DNA from: Symbiodinium sp. CCMP2592
Lineage: Eukaryota > Sar > Dinophyceae > Suessiales > Symbiodiniaceae
NCBI GenBank assembly: GCA_905221615.1
Contig: CAJNDT010005735.1
Span: forward strand, 423,001-487,000
DNA: 64,000 nucleotides
Direction of reading: 5' to 3'
The position numbers and the translations under genes are program-made. This document shows positions 18,387 through 29,203 of the stretch, piece by piece. The notes beneath the pieces are model-generated. The model ran no database searches and was not told the origin of the DNA. It saw only the letters and a program-made list of their open reading frames with translations. Position 1 is the first letter of the stretch. Each line of letters starts with the position of its first letter.

Positions 18387-18486
18387 GTGGAGGTTCACAG
18401 GTAGTTACAAGTGGCAATATGAGTCCCCTGATATGGCTTGTACTTATACTTACCCTACTTATAACTACCCATGAACCTCCAAGTAG
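18387..18486. mobile_element. Inverted-repeat element, family IE-C
   Basis: GTGGAGGTTCACAGGTAGTT and the inverse AACTACCCATGAACCTCCAA with a core TACTTATACTTACCC. A partial terminus follows at 18,541-18,563. Paralogue at 29,104-29,203. Confidence 0.8.
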
Positions 18487-18673
18487 ACCCTAAGCCCTAC
18501 ACCCTTATAGAACCTTTAAAGGGGCCCTTAAAGGAACCCTTGTGACTACCCACGAACCTCCAAGAAGGCCATTGAAAGAGGCGCATCCCCTCTGGCTGCC
18601 ACAGGCAATCTCGTCGCCGACCCACTGGCTCCAACAATCAGAGGCGTCTGTGACTCTTACCATAACTACTATT

Positions 18674-18790
18674 ACTACGGTTCATGATATAGATCCTGCG
18701 TTACATTGCGTTACCCATAATAAGGAATATACCATTATTCCCATAGTTCAAGGTCCTTAAGGTAATGCAGGATTTATATCATCAACCGTA
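18674..18790. mobile_element. Inverted-repeat element, family IE-E (empty site of the 2.3 kb insertion)
   Basis: Termini TACGGTTCATGATATAGATC and inverse of GATTTATATCATCAACCGTA with CCTGCGTTAC / GTAATGCAGG inside. Other copies: 24,566-24,674 and 37,576-37,684. The copy 2 counterpart is split by the insertion 29,424-31,728. Confidence 0.85.
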
Positions 18791-19935
18791 CCACTCTTCC
18801 ATTCCCTACTAACCAAAGGTAAGAACTGTCACCGCTCCAAGCTCAAAACTTACACCCTAAATCCTCAAAACTTAAACCCCAAACCCTCAAACCCTAAACC
18901 CTCAAACCCTAAAGTCCTGAAATCCTAAACCCTAAACCCGCCAACCCTCAACCCTGAAAGCATAGACCCGAAGCACAAAACCCCAAACTCTGGCTCGCCA
19001 TTTACTTTCTTTACAGCCTTGATCGGACAATCTGACTGCTGGGATCCCTGTGCGGGTCGGGGACTGCTGTTGGCCCGCAAGTCTACACATTGCCTCAGAC
19101 AGTGGGGTTGAGGGTATAAGGAGTAAGGTTTAGGGTCTATAGGGTGTAAGGCTTGAAGATGGAGTTTAGGGAAGGTTGCTGCAGGATGCCCACGACTCTA
19201 AACATGACACGGCGCCAAGATCCTACTTATAACAAGGTCGTCGGCCCAAACATTCTAGAAGTCCCAGCAGAAAGAGTACCCAGGAGTTGGAGGCTGCGTG
19301 GTGCTATGTTTCAGACTGCTAGATCATGCGATTTAGGGCCTATGGGGCCTAAGGGTGGTAAGTTACCGCGTTACCTTCACTGATCCACGGATACCGGAAA
19401 CCCCAAGCCCCAAGACCGATAATCCTAAGAGGAGTTCCGTAATAAGCGACCCGTAAAACCCCGTGAGAGCCAAACAGAACGCACAAACCCCCAAGGAAAC
19501 CTATAAATCCCTATAGATCCCTTTAAAGGAAGCCTATACATCCCTATAGATTCGTAGGGATATTGGAGTCTCATGATAACTATTCATACAACAATCAATC
19601 CAGGAGGTTAGAACTCACACTGCAAGTAGCTGACTCCCCTGTGCCATCGAGGCTCAGGCACTAGCCCACACTCAGAAGCATGCCTTGGGTCGAGCGCTCC
19701 GGCTTCGGGAAACTAGGATGCCTAGGAAAAACTAGGTAAAAATATTGGGTAACCTTATGAGGAACCAGAGGACTACAAAAAGGGAATAAGGGTACCACAC
19801 TTTCAACGGAACCTAGGACTACAAAAAAGGGAATAAGGGTACTACAATACTACAACCAGAGAGGGCTGTTCCAACTGACACTTCGCCTCGGGCCTTTAAG
19901 CATGAACTCAGAGAGAATCACCTTCAGATGTTCAC

Positions 19936-20018
19936 ATGGGAGGTTCAGAAAATGGGGGACCCCAATATGGTACAAGGACCCCAAAATTGAGGTACCCCTA
20001 ATTTTCCGAAACTCCCAT
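19936..20018. mobile_element. Inverted-repeat element, family IE-A
   Basis: ATGGGAGGTTCAGAAAATGG ... CATTTTCGGAAACTCCCAT-type inverse end (CTAATTTTCCGAAACTCCCA). Duplicated at 32,959-33,041. Lies 3' of the stop codon of the BNR gene copy. Confidence 0.8.
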
Positions 20019-20269
20019 GTAGCTCGCGCTAGTAGGGATTCTCAAAAACCCTACAAGCAGCCTTTCCGAAGCTGTGCAAAACAGTGTCGAAGACTGTGCA
20101 TCAGATGCTGGGATCGGTACTTCCAAGTGACGTTGCACCCGTTGGTTCACATCCGCTTGGGGTTCGGGGTTTAGGGTTTAGGGTGCTTAGGGTTTGGGGT
20201 CTAGGGTGGATTTAGGTTGAGCTATCTCCGCGACCGCTATCCACTATCTGGCATCAGCCCCGGCAGCAG

Positions 20270-23200
20270 CTAGTGGCTAGTGCTCAACAAGGACCTAGGC
20301 ACAGAGAGGCTGACTGCCAAAAAGGCCGTAGTCACCACCTTCGACGTCGCATCACTGGCTGAATCGCTCAAGTTGCTGCTTGTGCTGGTGGTGGTGACAA
20401 CCGTCGCCGTCTTGCCGGTGACCTGTTTCAGGTTCCAGGTTTAAGTCTACCACATGTCCCCCCCCCTCCGAAAAAAAAAAAGACATAAACACAAAGCAAG
20501 TACCCAAAATCAAAACTAAACTCCACGCACGAAGGGATCTGCTGCCCGAAGGGAAGGGATCTAACACCCCAAAGGGGCCCAAAAGCCCGACCTCCACGGT
20601 GCCGGTGTAGCCCACGTCCGTGACCGCCTTGGCGATGGCCGTGTTGGTGTCGGCCACGGAGACCTGCTCGATCGCAGCCTTCGTTTCCTGTGGCAAGTAA
20701 GCATTTGGGAGTTTCCGAAAATAGGGAACCCTAATATTGCACCCCAAATATCAAAATCCTTATTGTAAGGACCCCAAAATACGGTACCCCTAACTTTCTG
20801 AAACTCCCATTTGTAGAAAAGCAAGCGCAGATAAACCCGAAACCTGAACCCCTAACCACAAATGAAACCTAAACCCAAAGCCCTAAGCCTAAGCCGTGTG
20901 CTTTTGCTGCCGAGTGTGAGTACAGGACCCCTATGTCGGAATCTCCCCCCCTAACTAAGGCCGACACCCTCAGATCAGATGAAGTTTCTGCATCCGCGAT
21001 GTCATTGGGGGTTTCGGTTCAGGGTTTTCGGACCTCGCCGGACCCCGACTCATTCTGAACTACACTACCCCCCACATGTTGTGTCGGGTTTTTACTCAAA
21101 AAGTCAAGCGCTTCTAGGGTTTAGGGTTTAGGGTTTAGGGTTTATGTTAGTAGAAAACACACTCGGCTCTGGTATCTGGAGCCCCCAAGAAAGCCCCCTG
21201 GCTTCCGAAGCTTCCCTCCTCGGCTGCTTGCGCACTGGGGAGGGTCACCTTGAAGATGGCCACGAGCGTGGTGGAGAGCCGCCTTGTGCCAAGGCGTCGA
21301 GATGCGTTGACTTCCACAAACTCGACCGTCACCAGCGACGGATCCACTCCCATTGCGCTAGCAAACCCGTCCACCATGGCATCCTTTAACGTCTCGTTCT
21401 CGGTAATCACGGTGGGGTCGTCCACTGTGAGCTCCACGGAAACTTCAACGACGGTGGGGACGGGTGCCATTGTGGTCGTGGTCTCGTCGGTCGGGTCGGT
21501 CGTGTCGGCGGCGGTGGTGACAGTGCCAGTGGTGGTGACGGTGCCAGTGGTGGTGACGGTGCCAGTGGTGGTGTCCGTCACCGTGTCCGTGGCTGTCATT
21601 GTGTCCGTAAGCGTGGTGGTGGCAGTGGCCGTAACCGTGGTAGTAGCCGTGATGGTGGCGGTGGTGGTCACGGTGGTGGTTGGATACACTGGATCAAACG
21701 TAACCACATACGCCTGGCCGGATTTCGCACCCGAAAACGCGGCCATCGACCCATCCCCCGTCAGCAATGCAGACTGACAGCCATCCAGCTCGATCTCGAC
21801 GCTAGGGTCGGTCCCCCAAGTCGTCCTCTGCTCGTCTGGCACTTCTCGCAAGCTAATCCCTCCCGAATATACGACCCTCATCCCGCCCTCAAGCTAGAGT
21901 GTAGTATAGTATGGCAATCTTAAACTGCACCACCGTTTTGACAATCATGCATGCGGGGGGAAGCAAGTCAACGTATGGTCTTTCGGTCCTAATATTCGGA
22001 TCCCACGTTTGTCCCTTTTACCAGGGATCTGCAAACCGGAAACTCTGAGAAATTGGGAGGAGCCGTCTCCCAAAAGCACAGCTTAAGCCACCGTGAGAGT
22101 GAATGCTCAAATCACAACCCTTCCCATAGAGACTTCTCGTAGAGCGTCCCACCATCGCCACTGAGCCATGCATACTTGAAGCCGCTCGACTGCAAGGTGC
22201 AACAAACGAACATCTTGGAGCCGTCGTCAGACATCGCTGCCGAATCACACGTGTACTGGCCGCGACTGCCAAGTAGGACCTTGGTGGGGGCTTCGTAAAT
22301 GAGAGGGTCCTAAACTCCGAAACCCCGAGCCTTAAAGATCCTTCATGGGTAGTTGTCAAAATTAAGGTCCCTTTTTTGGGTACCCTAAATATTAGGTGCC
22401 ATACTATAGTAAGGATCCAAAAAGAACCCTTATCTTGACAACCACCCTCGTGTTCTTGGCCCCTGGTTTCTGGGAATCCGCCTCGGTCCACGTCGCGCCC
22501 ATGTCGGAGCTCAAGTAAGGCATGCCGCTCTGCACCTTGGTGCTGCGAGAAAGACTTCCGGCACACACGGTTTAGGATTTAGGGTTTAGGATTTTCAAGC
22601 TCGCATGATGCGTGGGCTGCCGGCGGCTCAACCGTACTTTCGAAAATACCCTAAACCCTCTCTCGCCAAGTCGCAACAAGGACCTGAATCATGCCATCGG
22701 CCGACAGGGCGATGTCACCCATTTGGCTTCCTGAGTTTGGGGCCGCGGCCTCCATCCAGGTCGCGCCCGAATCCGTGCTGGTGTAAACGCCTCCACTACA
22801 TGGGTAGTTTATAATGTATGTACTCTGCGATAATGTACTATACTAAACCTACTTTAAAATATACTATAGCATACTATAACATACCATAACATACCATAGC
22901 ATATTGCAACATCATTACCATAATGTGCAACACCGTACTGTACTGCACTGTACTGTGCTATACTATACTATACTACACTATACTGTAATAACCTGTAATT
23001 TCATAAAACAACATCTAAAGTCATTCGATATCCTATCGTATCATATAACCTAAGGCCTTTGCCGTTGGAAACCCGAACTGCCTCCATTCGAATATGAGCT
23101 GGAGTATTGGGCCGTCACCACAAGGAGGGAGCCGTCGGCTGTCCTTCTGGCAGCGTCAGGTTTACAGGTTTAAGGCTTAGGGTTTTAGGGTTTAGGGTTT

Positions 23201-23888
23201 AGGGTAATGTAGGAACCTGATTGAGGAACCTTGGGCCTTTATTAAAGCTCCTCCTGTTTTGGGGTTATAGGCCCAAGGTCCCCCAAACTCGCAATTGTCG
23301 TGCCAAGCCGCGAAGCTGCGTCTCCGAACCTCATGGCGATGCCGCTTTCCTCAACCCAATTCTGGCCACCGTCCGCGCTTGTTGAAATGTCGGCATCACT
23401 CGATGTCACGACGATTTTCGAGCCGTCATCCGACATTGCGGTAGCTGTCCACGCGCTGCGCCTTGTTGGAGATTTATCTTGTCAAGCACACTACAAACAA
23501 ACCAAGCAGTGATGAATCCTTTGAAACGATGATGGGCATGGCAAGAACACACTGATCTCCAAACAAGAAGAAGGCGCGAGGAGATCTCCGTCCAATTGTC
23601 GCCGCCGTTGTCGCTGATCCAAAAGTTCGAACTACGCGGAGCAGTTGAAATCTTAGACCCGTCAGCAGACATGGCCACGCCCATCCAGGGCTTGCTGCCG
23701 GGCTCAGTCCTCTGCGTCCAAGTTGCACCCGAGTCCGTGCTGATGTAAAGAGGGGCATTGTCGGGTCCGGCAACCATCTTGGTGCCATCAGCAGACATGG
23801 CCACGCGGCAACCGGAGCCAGCGCCGACAAGCACGGAGTTCATACCCCGAGCCAGGCTGAAGACGGACAGCAGCACGAGAGGCAACAT
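20270..23888 (-). CDS. Secreted BNR/Asp-box repeat protein with Thr-rich stalk and SEA-like domain, copy 1
   Basis: Minus strand, at least eight exons, ~600 residues. E1 (from ~23,888) starts with a signal-peptide-like MLPLVLLSVFSLARG and holds Asp boxes (YISTDSGATW; variant WISDNGGDNW). E2 ~23,470-23,285 has STSADGGQNW, E3 ~22,797-22,663 YTSTDSGATW, E4 ~22,562-22,446 YLSSDMGATW, E5 from 22,255 MSDDGSKMFV. E6 (to 21,219) ends the blade region, then a ~60-residue Thr/Ala/Val stalk, then a SEA-like segment (DAMVDGFASAMGVDPSLVTV, RRLGTRRLS). E7 is 20,687-20,592 (AIEQVSVADTNTAIAKAVTD). E8 is 20,422-20,270 (Ser/Thr-rich, then hydrophobic VVTTAFLAVSLSV, stop). E6-E7 (GA-AG), E7-E8 (GT-AG, GAG|GTC..CAG|GTC) and E4-E5 (GT-AG) join in phase; other junctions are approximate. 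Asp boxes form beta-propeller-type blades in known families, and an extracellular binding role is inference. Confidence 0.72.
20704..20812. mobile_element. Inverted-repeat element, family IE-A, in BNR gene intron
   Basis: TTTGGGAGTTTCCGAAAATA to inverse CTTTCTGAAACTCCCA. Sits in the E6-E7 intron 17 bp upstream of the CCACAG acceptor. Paralogue at 33,727-33,835. Confidence 0.85.
21117..21144. repeat. Precise (GGGTTTA)4 insertion relative to copy 2
   Basis: CTTCTA, four exact GGGTTTA units, then TGTTAG. In copy 2 the same place reads CTTCTATGTTAG (junction 34,139/34,140), so exactly 28 bp of telomere-type repeat differ, with no other change at the junction. Confidence 0.93.
22347..22447. mobile_element. 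Inverted-repeat element, family IE-B, supplying a splice donor
   Basis: GGGTAGTTGTCAAAATTAAG to inverse CTTGACAACCACCC. On the minus strand the E4-E5 intron of the BNR gene (22,445-22,256) begins with the GT inside this terminus (AGG|GTGGTTGTC). Paralogue 35,377-35,477. Confidence 0.85.
22805..23040. repeat. A/T-rich intronic low-complexity tract
   Basis: Repeated ACTATA/ACATACCATA motifs inside the E2-E3 intron. At the other end of that intron a 13-14 bp hairpin (AGGCCCAAGGTCC / GGAACCTTGGGCCT, 23,226-23,281) lies next to the donor. Confidence 0.75.
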
Positions 23889-24048
23889 GTCAGCAAGCTG
23901 AGATGCTTTGAATATGCTCGCAGGGGGATTCTGCACCTTTGGGCCAAACTGCGACTGAAGACTTGGAATAATTGGAATAATTCAGACGTACGCAGGGCAA
24001 TGACAGCAGCACGGGCAGCACCATCTTCCTCAATCTGTTACTCCATTT

Positions 24049-24106
24049 GGGAGTTTCCGAGAATAGGGGACCCTCGTCTAATGCCCTAAATAGTAGGGGG
24101 TTTAGG
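24049..24106. mobile_element. Half of an IE-A element
   Basis: TTTGGGAGTTTCCGAGAATA GGGGACCC then loss of similarity; copy 2 equivalent at ~37,058-37,115. Confidence 0.6.
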
Positions 24107-24565
24107 GTTTAGGCTCTCTTGGTCGCGGGCCCTCAAGCCTCAACCCTAAACCCTAAACCCGGAGCCCCCTGAAACCCCAACAATCCCAGTCGCTCACCTT
24201 CGCCAGTGCTCTGAATTAGGGTTTAGGGTTTCGGGTTTTTTTGGGGGGTGGAAGGTTTAGGGCTGGGGCTTCGTCTTCGAGGCCTGATAGCAAGCAGGTG
24301 TCTCGGACTGGAGCCTCGAGGTTGGGAGTTTTGGGGGTTTGGCGTTTTAGGGCACGGGGCTTTACGGGTTTAGTATTCCGGGGGGGGGGGGTGGGGGGTT
24401 AGGGGTTTAGGGTTTTTTCGGGTTTAGGGTTTTAGGGTTTAGGGTTTAGGTTTCAGGGTTTAGGGAAAAGGATGAGGGCTGCAACAGCCGCAATACTTAG
24501 AATGATTAGAGGGTACTGTAGCTATCACAAGGAACCCAGAAGTGTTGCTGGTTGTCTAGGCTTCT

Positions 24566-24674
24566 TTACTACGGCTCATGATATAAATCCTGCATTACTT
24601 TAAGGATCCTAAACTATGGGAATAGTGGCGTATTATGGGCTATGGGTAATGCAGGATCTATATCATCAACAGTG
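24566..24674. mobile_element. Inverted-repeat element, family IE-E
   Basis: TTACTACGGCTCATGATATA to ATATCATCAACAGT with AATCCTGCATTAC / GTAATGCAGGATC inside. Confidence 0.85.
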
Positions 24675-24884
24675 GGGCTCAGAGTTTGGGGTTTTGGCCT
24701 CGGGGCAAAGAACTCCCTGGGACTCCTCAGGACGAAGTTGTCGTGGACATCATCAGCCCTAAGTCCTCCACCCCTAACCCCTAAACCCGAAACCCCTAAA
24801 CCCCTAAACCCCTAAACCCTAAACTTTAAACTCCCAAACCCTAAACTTAAAGCCCCAAGACCCCTACACCCTAAGACTCACTCA

Positions 24885-25789
24885 CTCACTCACTGCTGAT
24901 CGGTCCGGGTCCGGCGCAGAACTACAGACGTGCATGCCCAAAAACGAGACTCACTGTGAGTCATCGCAGGCAAAAGCGCAGGAGGCGAGAAACACCTTAG
25001 GCGTGACCCAGCGGCTCCGTGCGGAAAATGAAGGTGGCTCGAAGAGGACGAACACAGGGAGAAGGGCCCCGCGGAGCCGGAGAGCAAAGAGCAAGCAGCT
25101 CAGACCACCACGAGGCAGGACAAGATGGATGGTGCGCAGCGAAAACGGCACCCCCATCCAAATTGGCAATGCGGAAAGTGGCATCGGGAAGAAGACGCCG
25201 GAGGACCGAGATCCCATCCCGGCTGGGGACGCCCCAGCACCACACTGCACCGCCAAAGCGGACGCGAAGACACACCTGCCGAAAAGAGACAGTGGCAGCC
25301 AGAAGGTTCTGAAGGGCGGCCGGAGGCTCACGAGACGATGAGCAACGCGTTTCAGCAGCAGCCCGGAGGACACGAAAGGCAGATTTGACACCTGAATCCC
25401 AGGGATGAAGGCGATCAACTGCGTGCCAGCATTTCCAGAAGCGATGCCAGGTCCGAGGGAGCTGCCAAACGGTCTGCACGTGCCCCCAGACAGCCCAGAG
25501 GGGGGAGGGCAAATGCCATGCATCGACGGCCTCACCCCAGTCGAAGAGGCATCTCCATTCGCAACGACCATGATTCACGCGACCATCACCAGGCCGAGCA
25601 GGAACTACATGGGCAGTATGCATGGCCTCAAGGCTCGCCCGCGCTGTGGCAGGCATAGTCGGATCAGTGTCCGGTGGGGCGACCTCATGCTCGACACCTC
25701 CATGTGGTGGTTGTGCGCCCGGATGATTCAGATCCGGCCAGTCATACACGTGGGCGGCCCCAGTTGCAAGTAGGAGCTCGCGTGCGGCC
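24885..25789. other. Unique spacer between the two duplicated blocks
   Basis: About 0.9 kb with no counterpart in either block, richer in G+C and CpG than its neighbours and free of telomere-like heptamers. It begins with a short (CTCA)n run. Confidence 0.8.
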
Positions 25790-25791
25790 AA
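24997..25791 (-). CDS. Open frame of 264 codons in the inter-block spacer, unrecognised
   Basis: Minus strand. No stop for ~795 bp, but the CpG-rich composition keeps three frames partly open. The product is unusually rich in Trp and His with WxxxW spacings (LWAVWGHVQTVW, WHRFWKCWHAVD) and ends GHA before TGA. Its first codons overlap the left edge of duplicated block copy 2. It could be an exon or a retroelement remnant; I see no reverse transcriptase or nuclease motif. Confidence 0.35.
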   Translation of the reverse strand: MAARELLLATGAAHVYDWPDLNHPGAQPPHGGVEHEVAPPDTDPTMPATARASLEAMHTAHVVPARPGDGRVNHGRCEWRCLFDWGEAVDAWHLPSPLWAVWGHVQTVWQLPRTWHRFWKCWHAVDRLHPWDSGVKSAFRVLRAAAETRCSSSREPPAALQNLLAATVSFRQVCLRVRFGGAVWCWGVPSRDGISVLRRLLPDATFRIANLDGGAVFAAHHPSCPASWWSELLALCSPAPRGPSPCVRPLRATFIFRTEPLGHA

Positions 25792-26175
25792 CGGCTTGGG
25801 GCTGAGCCTTCAGGCAGTCTGGGTGAGCGGGCGGAGGGATCGGTAGCAACGCAAGGTTAGCGTTTAGGGTTTACGGTGGAGCATTTTATACCGCAAGGAC
25901 TGTGAGAGCTAAGTCAGGAGCACACTGGTCAGTTCAGTTGAAAATGACGGTCTGTCTGTCTATCTGTATGGCTAGCTGTCTGTCTGTCTATGTCTGCTGT
26001 GCATAGAGACATAGATGAATACAGAAGCAGGTAGATATAGGTAGAGTTACAGTTAGTGCATATAAGAAACATCTTCATGCTTTTGCCTAGCTGCACACAC
26101 ACACAAACAATCTTACTTACGTACTTACACAAAACGGATACATATGTTTATGTATTGAGCCATAGCACTACTACA

Positions 26176-26214
<39 letters not shown>

Positions 26215-26392
26215 GCTACTGCTACTGCCACTAGTTATTGGCCCTTATCACAACCCTTCTTGCTGAACCCTCCCGCGGATCCTCCTGAGGCAGAACTCCG
26301 GAACAGGGTTCGGACTTGTTTGGGCTCATTAGAGCTACACTTTCGGGTTTAGGATTTCGGATTTAGGGGTTTAGGGTTTAGGATTACAGTAA

Positions 26393-26483
26393 ACCCCATA
26401 AGTTGGGGAAACCGGATTAAGGCCAAATAGTGGCACTTTTAAAGATTGAGGCTATTGGGTTTCCAACTTTTGGGCTTCTACTG
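26393..26483. mobile_element. Inverted-repeat element, family IE-L
   Basis: CCCCATAAGTTGGGGAAACC to GGGTTTCCAACTTTTGGG. In copy 1 (15,695-15,745) only the left part exists; ~80 bp present here are absent there. Confidence 0.65.
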
Positions 26484-26617
26484 TAGGGTTCAGGATTTAG
26501 GGCTTAGGGCCTCATAAGGGCTTGGGGTTAGAAGCTGAGGGGGCAGGGGCTCTGGCTTCGTGCTGCGGGATTCAGGCTGTGGGTTTTAGGCTCACAAGCA
26601 ATGCATGCCTTGCAAGT

Positions 26618-26719
26618 GGGTGGTTGCCAAAATTATGGTCCCTTTTTGGGCACCCTAAATATTAGGTGCCGTATTAATGACAGGGACCCCAAAAAATACC
26701 CTAATTTTGGCAACCACCC
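26618..26719. mobile_element. Inverted-repeat element, family IE-B
   Basis: Paralogue of 15,849-15,949, also flanked by CAAGT on both sides. Confidence 0.85.
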
Positions 26720-27019
26720 AAGTAGAAGGGAAGCGACCACCCTGAAGCAAACGCCCACAAGCAATGCATACGAGGCTGCGCCCGGAAGCATCTCATGTGT
26801 AAACACCAAACGCACAACCCTAACTCAAAGCTCAACTATTGAATCTCAAGCCAAACATCCACTCCTGATCCCGAAATGTACCCCTAAAACCAAGTCTTGA
26901 AGTCTCTCTCAACCTACGATCGCAAGCGCCATGGAAAGTTTGGGGTTTAGGATTCTACAATTTAGGGTTTGATTTTAGCACTTCGGGTTTACGGGTCTAT
27001 TAGGATTAGGATTTACGGA

Positions 27020-27388
27020 TTAAGGCTTCGGCAGAGGAGATCCAAAATCAGCGAAGACAAAACAAAACCCGCAAGTCCGGGGCTGCACCGAGCGGCCGCG
27101 TCCACAGAAGGTACCTCTGGCGAGACCAAGTTCTCGTGCGACTGGACTCCAATATCCTGCCGGGTCGGATGGTTTCGGGGCTGTGGTGTTAGGTCTGCGC
27201 ACATTTTGGAACTCACGGGTGCGAGATTGAAAATACAGCCTTACTAGCCCTATATTGACATGTGGCTCACATCCACGATACGAGAAAAGTCTGAGTTGAA
27301 CTTCCGCAATGATAAGCCGGGAATCTGATGAAATCCCCATACTTAGTTCACCGTCGTCTGACGCTTTCAGAACTTCATGCAAGCCCAT
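27020..27388 (-). CDS. Hypothetical exon, intact in copy 2 (122 codons)
   Basis: Minus strand, ATG at 27,388 just after CCATTAG. The product starts MGLHEVLKASDDGELSMGIS and contains IIAEVQLRLFSYRGCEPHVN and ARGTFCGRGRSVQPRTCGFC, ending SPLPKP and TAA. Its copy 1 counterpart is frameshifted by a 19 nt deletion. A preceding exon (SSPEELREFWQLLLLCL) lies near 27,705-27,650. No family recognised. Confidence 0.4.
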   Translation of the reverse strand: MGLHEVLKASDDGELSMGISSDSRLIIAEVQLRLFSYRGCEPHVNIGLVRLYFQSRTREFQNVRRPNTTAPKPSDPAGYWSPVARELGLARGTFCGRGRSVQPRTCGFCFVFADFGSPLPKP

Positions 27389-28443
27389 CTAATGGGGGGC
27401 TTTGGGCTTAGGGGTATCGGCTTTAGGGTTCAGGGTCCTCAGGGTTTAGGGTGTTAGAACTGTTAGGGGCTTACTTTAGGGTTTAGGGTTTAGGGTGTTA
27501 GGACTGTTAGGGGCTTAGGGTTTAGGGTTTTTGGGATTTGGGTCTGCGCATCTCTTTTTCCTTCTTGTGCTGGATGCACGAGAGTTACTCTAGAGTACAA
27601 TTTATGGTCTTGTCCTCCGACCGAGAGGCTCTTCGGCTCTCAATCATTCAGAGGCACAGCAGAAGCAGTTGCCAAAATTCTCGGAGCTCTTCGGGGGAAC
27701 TGCAGGGTTTAGGGGTTTAGGGTTTCCTATAGTACCGTTCCATTCCGACAGCACGCAATAAAACCCTACACCCTAGACACCAATAATGCACCCAACGGGA
27801 TGCGGCATGCTTCTTCCCATCCCTCACCTGTTTTTAGCACATTAGGGCTACCTTAGGGTTCCTTTAAAAGGTTAATACAAGGGTACTATAAGGGTTCCTT
27901 TAAAGGCTTAGTATACCTGTTTTTAGCCCCAGAGCTCCAGTAGTCGAATTGTTCAGGATGCGGCGGCAAGGAGATTCAGAGTTTGGGGGTTTAGGGTTTG
28001 GGGTTTAGGGTTTAGGGTTTAGGGTTTAGGGTTTGGGGAAACCCTAGCCTATAGTGACTCCAAGCTTAGGGTTTAGGGTTTGGGGGTTTAGGGTTTGGGG
28101 AATCCCTAGCCTATAGTGACTCCAAGCTTAGGGTTTAGGGGTTTAGGGCCCAAGTCTACCCCCCAACATGCAACTATAGTCCCACAAGTACCCTATCATG
28201 GCAACATGGAGCTCGGGGCTGCCGGCTCCAAAAGGTCATGTAACCTGCACATTAGGGATCTTTTTTTTAAGTGCAATGACCCTTTCGCACTCCGCAGGCA
28301 AGCAGAATGGGACTTGAGCCCACCCGTCTCGGGCATACACTACACTTTAGGGTTTTGGGTTTCGGGTTTAGGGATTAGGGTTTAGGGTTTAGGGACCGAC
28401 TCTGAAGACCCTTATCTTGATGAAGCCCCTTAACTTGCCTACT

Positions 28444-28547
28444 GGGTGGTTGTCAATATTAGGGTCCCGTTCAGGGGGGTCCTTGTTATAATACGGCGCC
28501 TAAGATTTAGGGCACCCAAAAAGGGGCCCTAATTTTGACAACCACCC
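28444..28547. mobile_element. Inverted-repeat element, family IE-B
   Basis: Paralogue of 17,724-17,830; internal TAGT deleted near the left end. Confidence 0.85.
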
Positions 28548-29103
28548 TACTTAGACTGCCCCTAAACCCGAAACCCCTAAACGCCTGATCTCATGACATG
28601 AAAATATTGAGATCAGCCTCCCTCTACTCTAAAGGAAAGGCCACGTGCTCGCTTCGGGAAGCCTAAAACCCAGATCCACCTTACGGTCAGCCTTCACGCA
28701 AAGACTTCTAGCAAGAAACCCAAAGAGTGAAGGGGCGCTTGGATTCTCTTGCCGGCTTCCTAAAATGACCCCCATCCATTGAACGGGGGCTGCACCATAA
28801 ACTCCTGAGCCACTGATCACTACTGTGGGTCAGGAGCCGAGACACGAATTAAGCGAGTCACGTCGTGCACCTGTGCCTGCGTCCTATGAGGATGCGCTTC
28901 TATCGTCGGGTCAAGAAAGACCCGCCAAAAGGATACCCTTTCCAGGAATAGAGAAAAGTAGGGTCTGGGTTTGGAGTCTTTATGGTTCGTGGGCTGCAAT
29001 GCTCCTAAAGCCTTAACTTAGCCCTAAACCCTGCTGTTAGGACTTGCAAAGAGAGGGGCGAAGTGCTTTGTCCCTACGCCCTTAACCCTCAACCTGCCGT
29101 TAC

Positions 29104-29203
29104 GTGGAGGTTCACAGGTAGTTACAAGTGGCAATATGAGTCCCCTGATATGGCTTGTACTTATACTTACCCTACGTATAACTACCCATGAACCTCCAAG
29201 TAG
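29104..29203. mobile_element. Inverted-repeat element, family IE-C
   Basis: Paralogue of 18,387-18,486. Confidence 0.8.

Larger units (their letters stand above)
15114..24877. repeat. Segmental duplication, copy 1 (~9.8 kb)
   Basis: From GGCTTGGGGCTGAGCCTTCA to CCCCTACACCCTAAGACTC this block matches 25,790-37,889 base for base over most of its length, in the same order and orientation. Differences are single substitutions, repeat-length changes, a 28 bp telomere-unit insertion here, and a 2.3 kb insertion in copy 2. Left flank diverges at ~15,114, right flank at ~24,877. Confidence 0.97.

Noticed and set aside
24997-25791. Retrotransposon reverse transcriptase in the inter-block spacer
   Set aside because: No YxDD-type motif or nuclease residues found in any frame; kept only as an unrecognised ORF.
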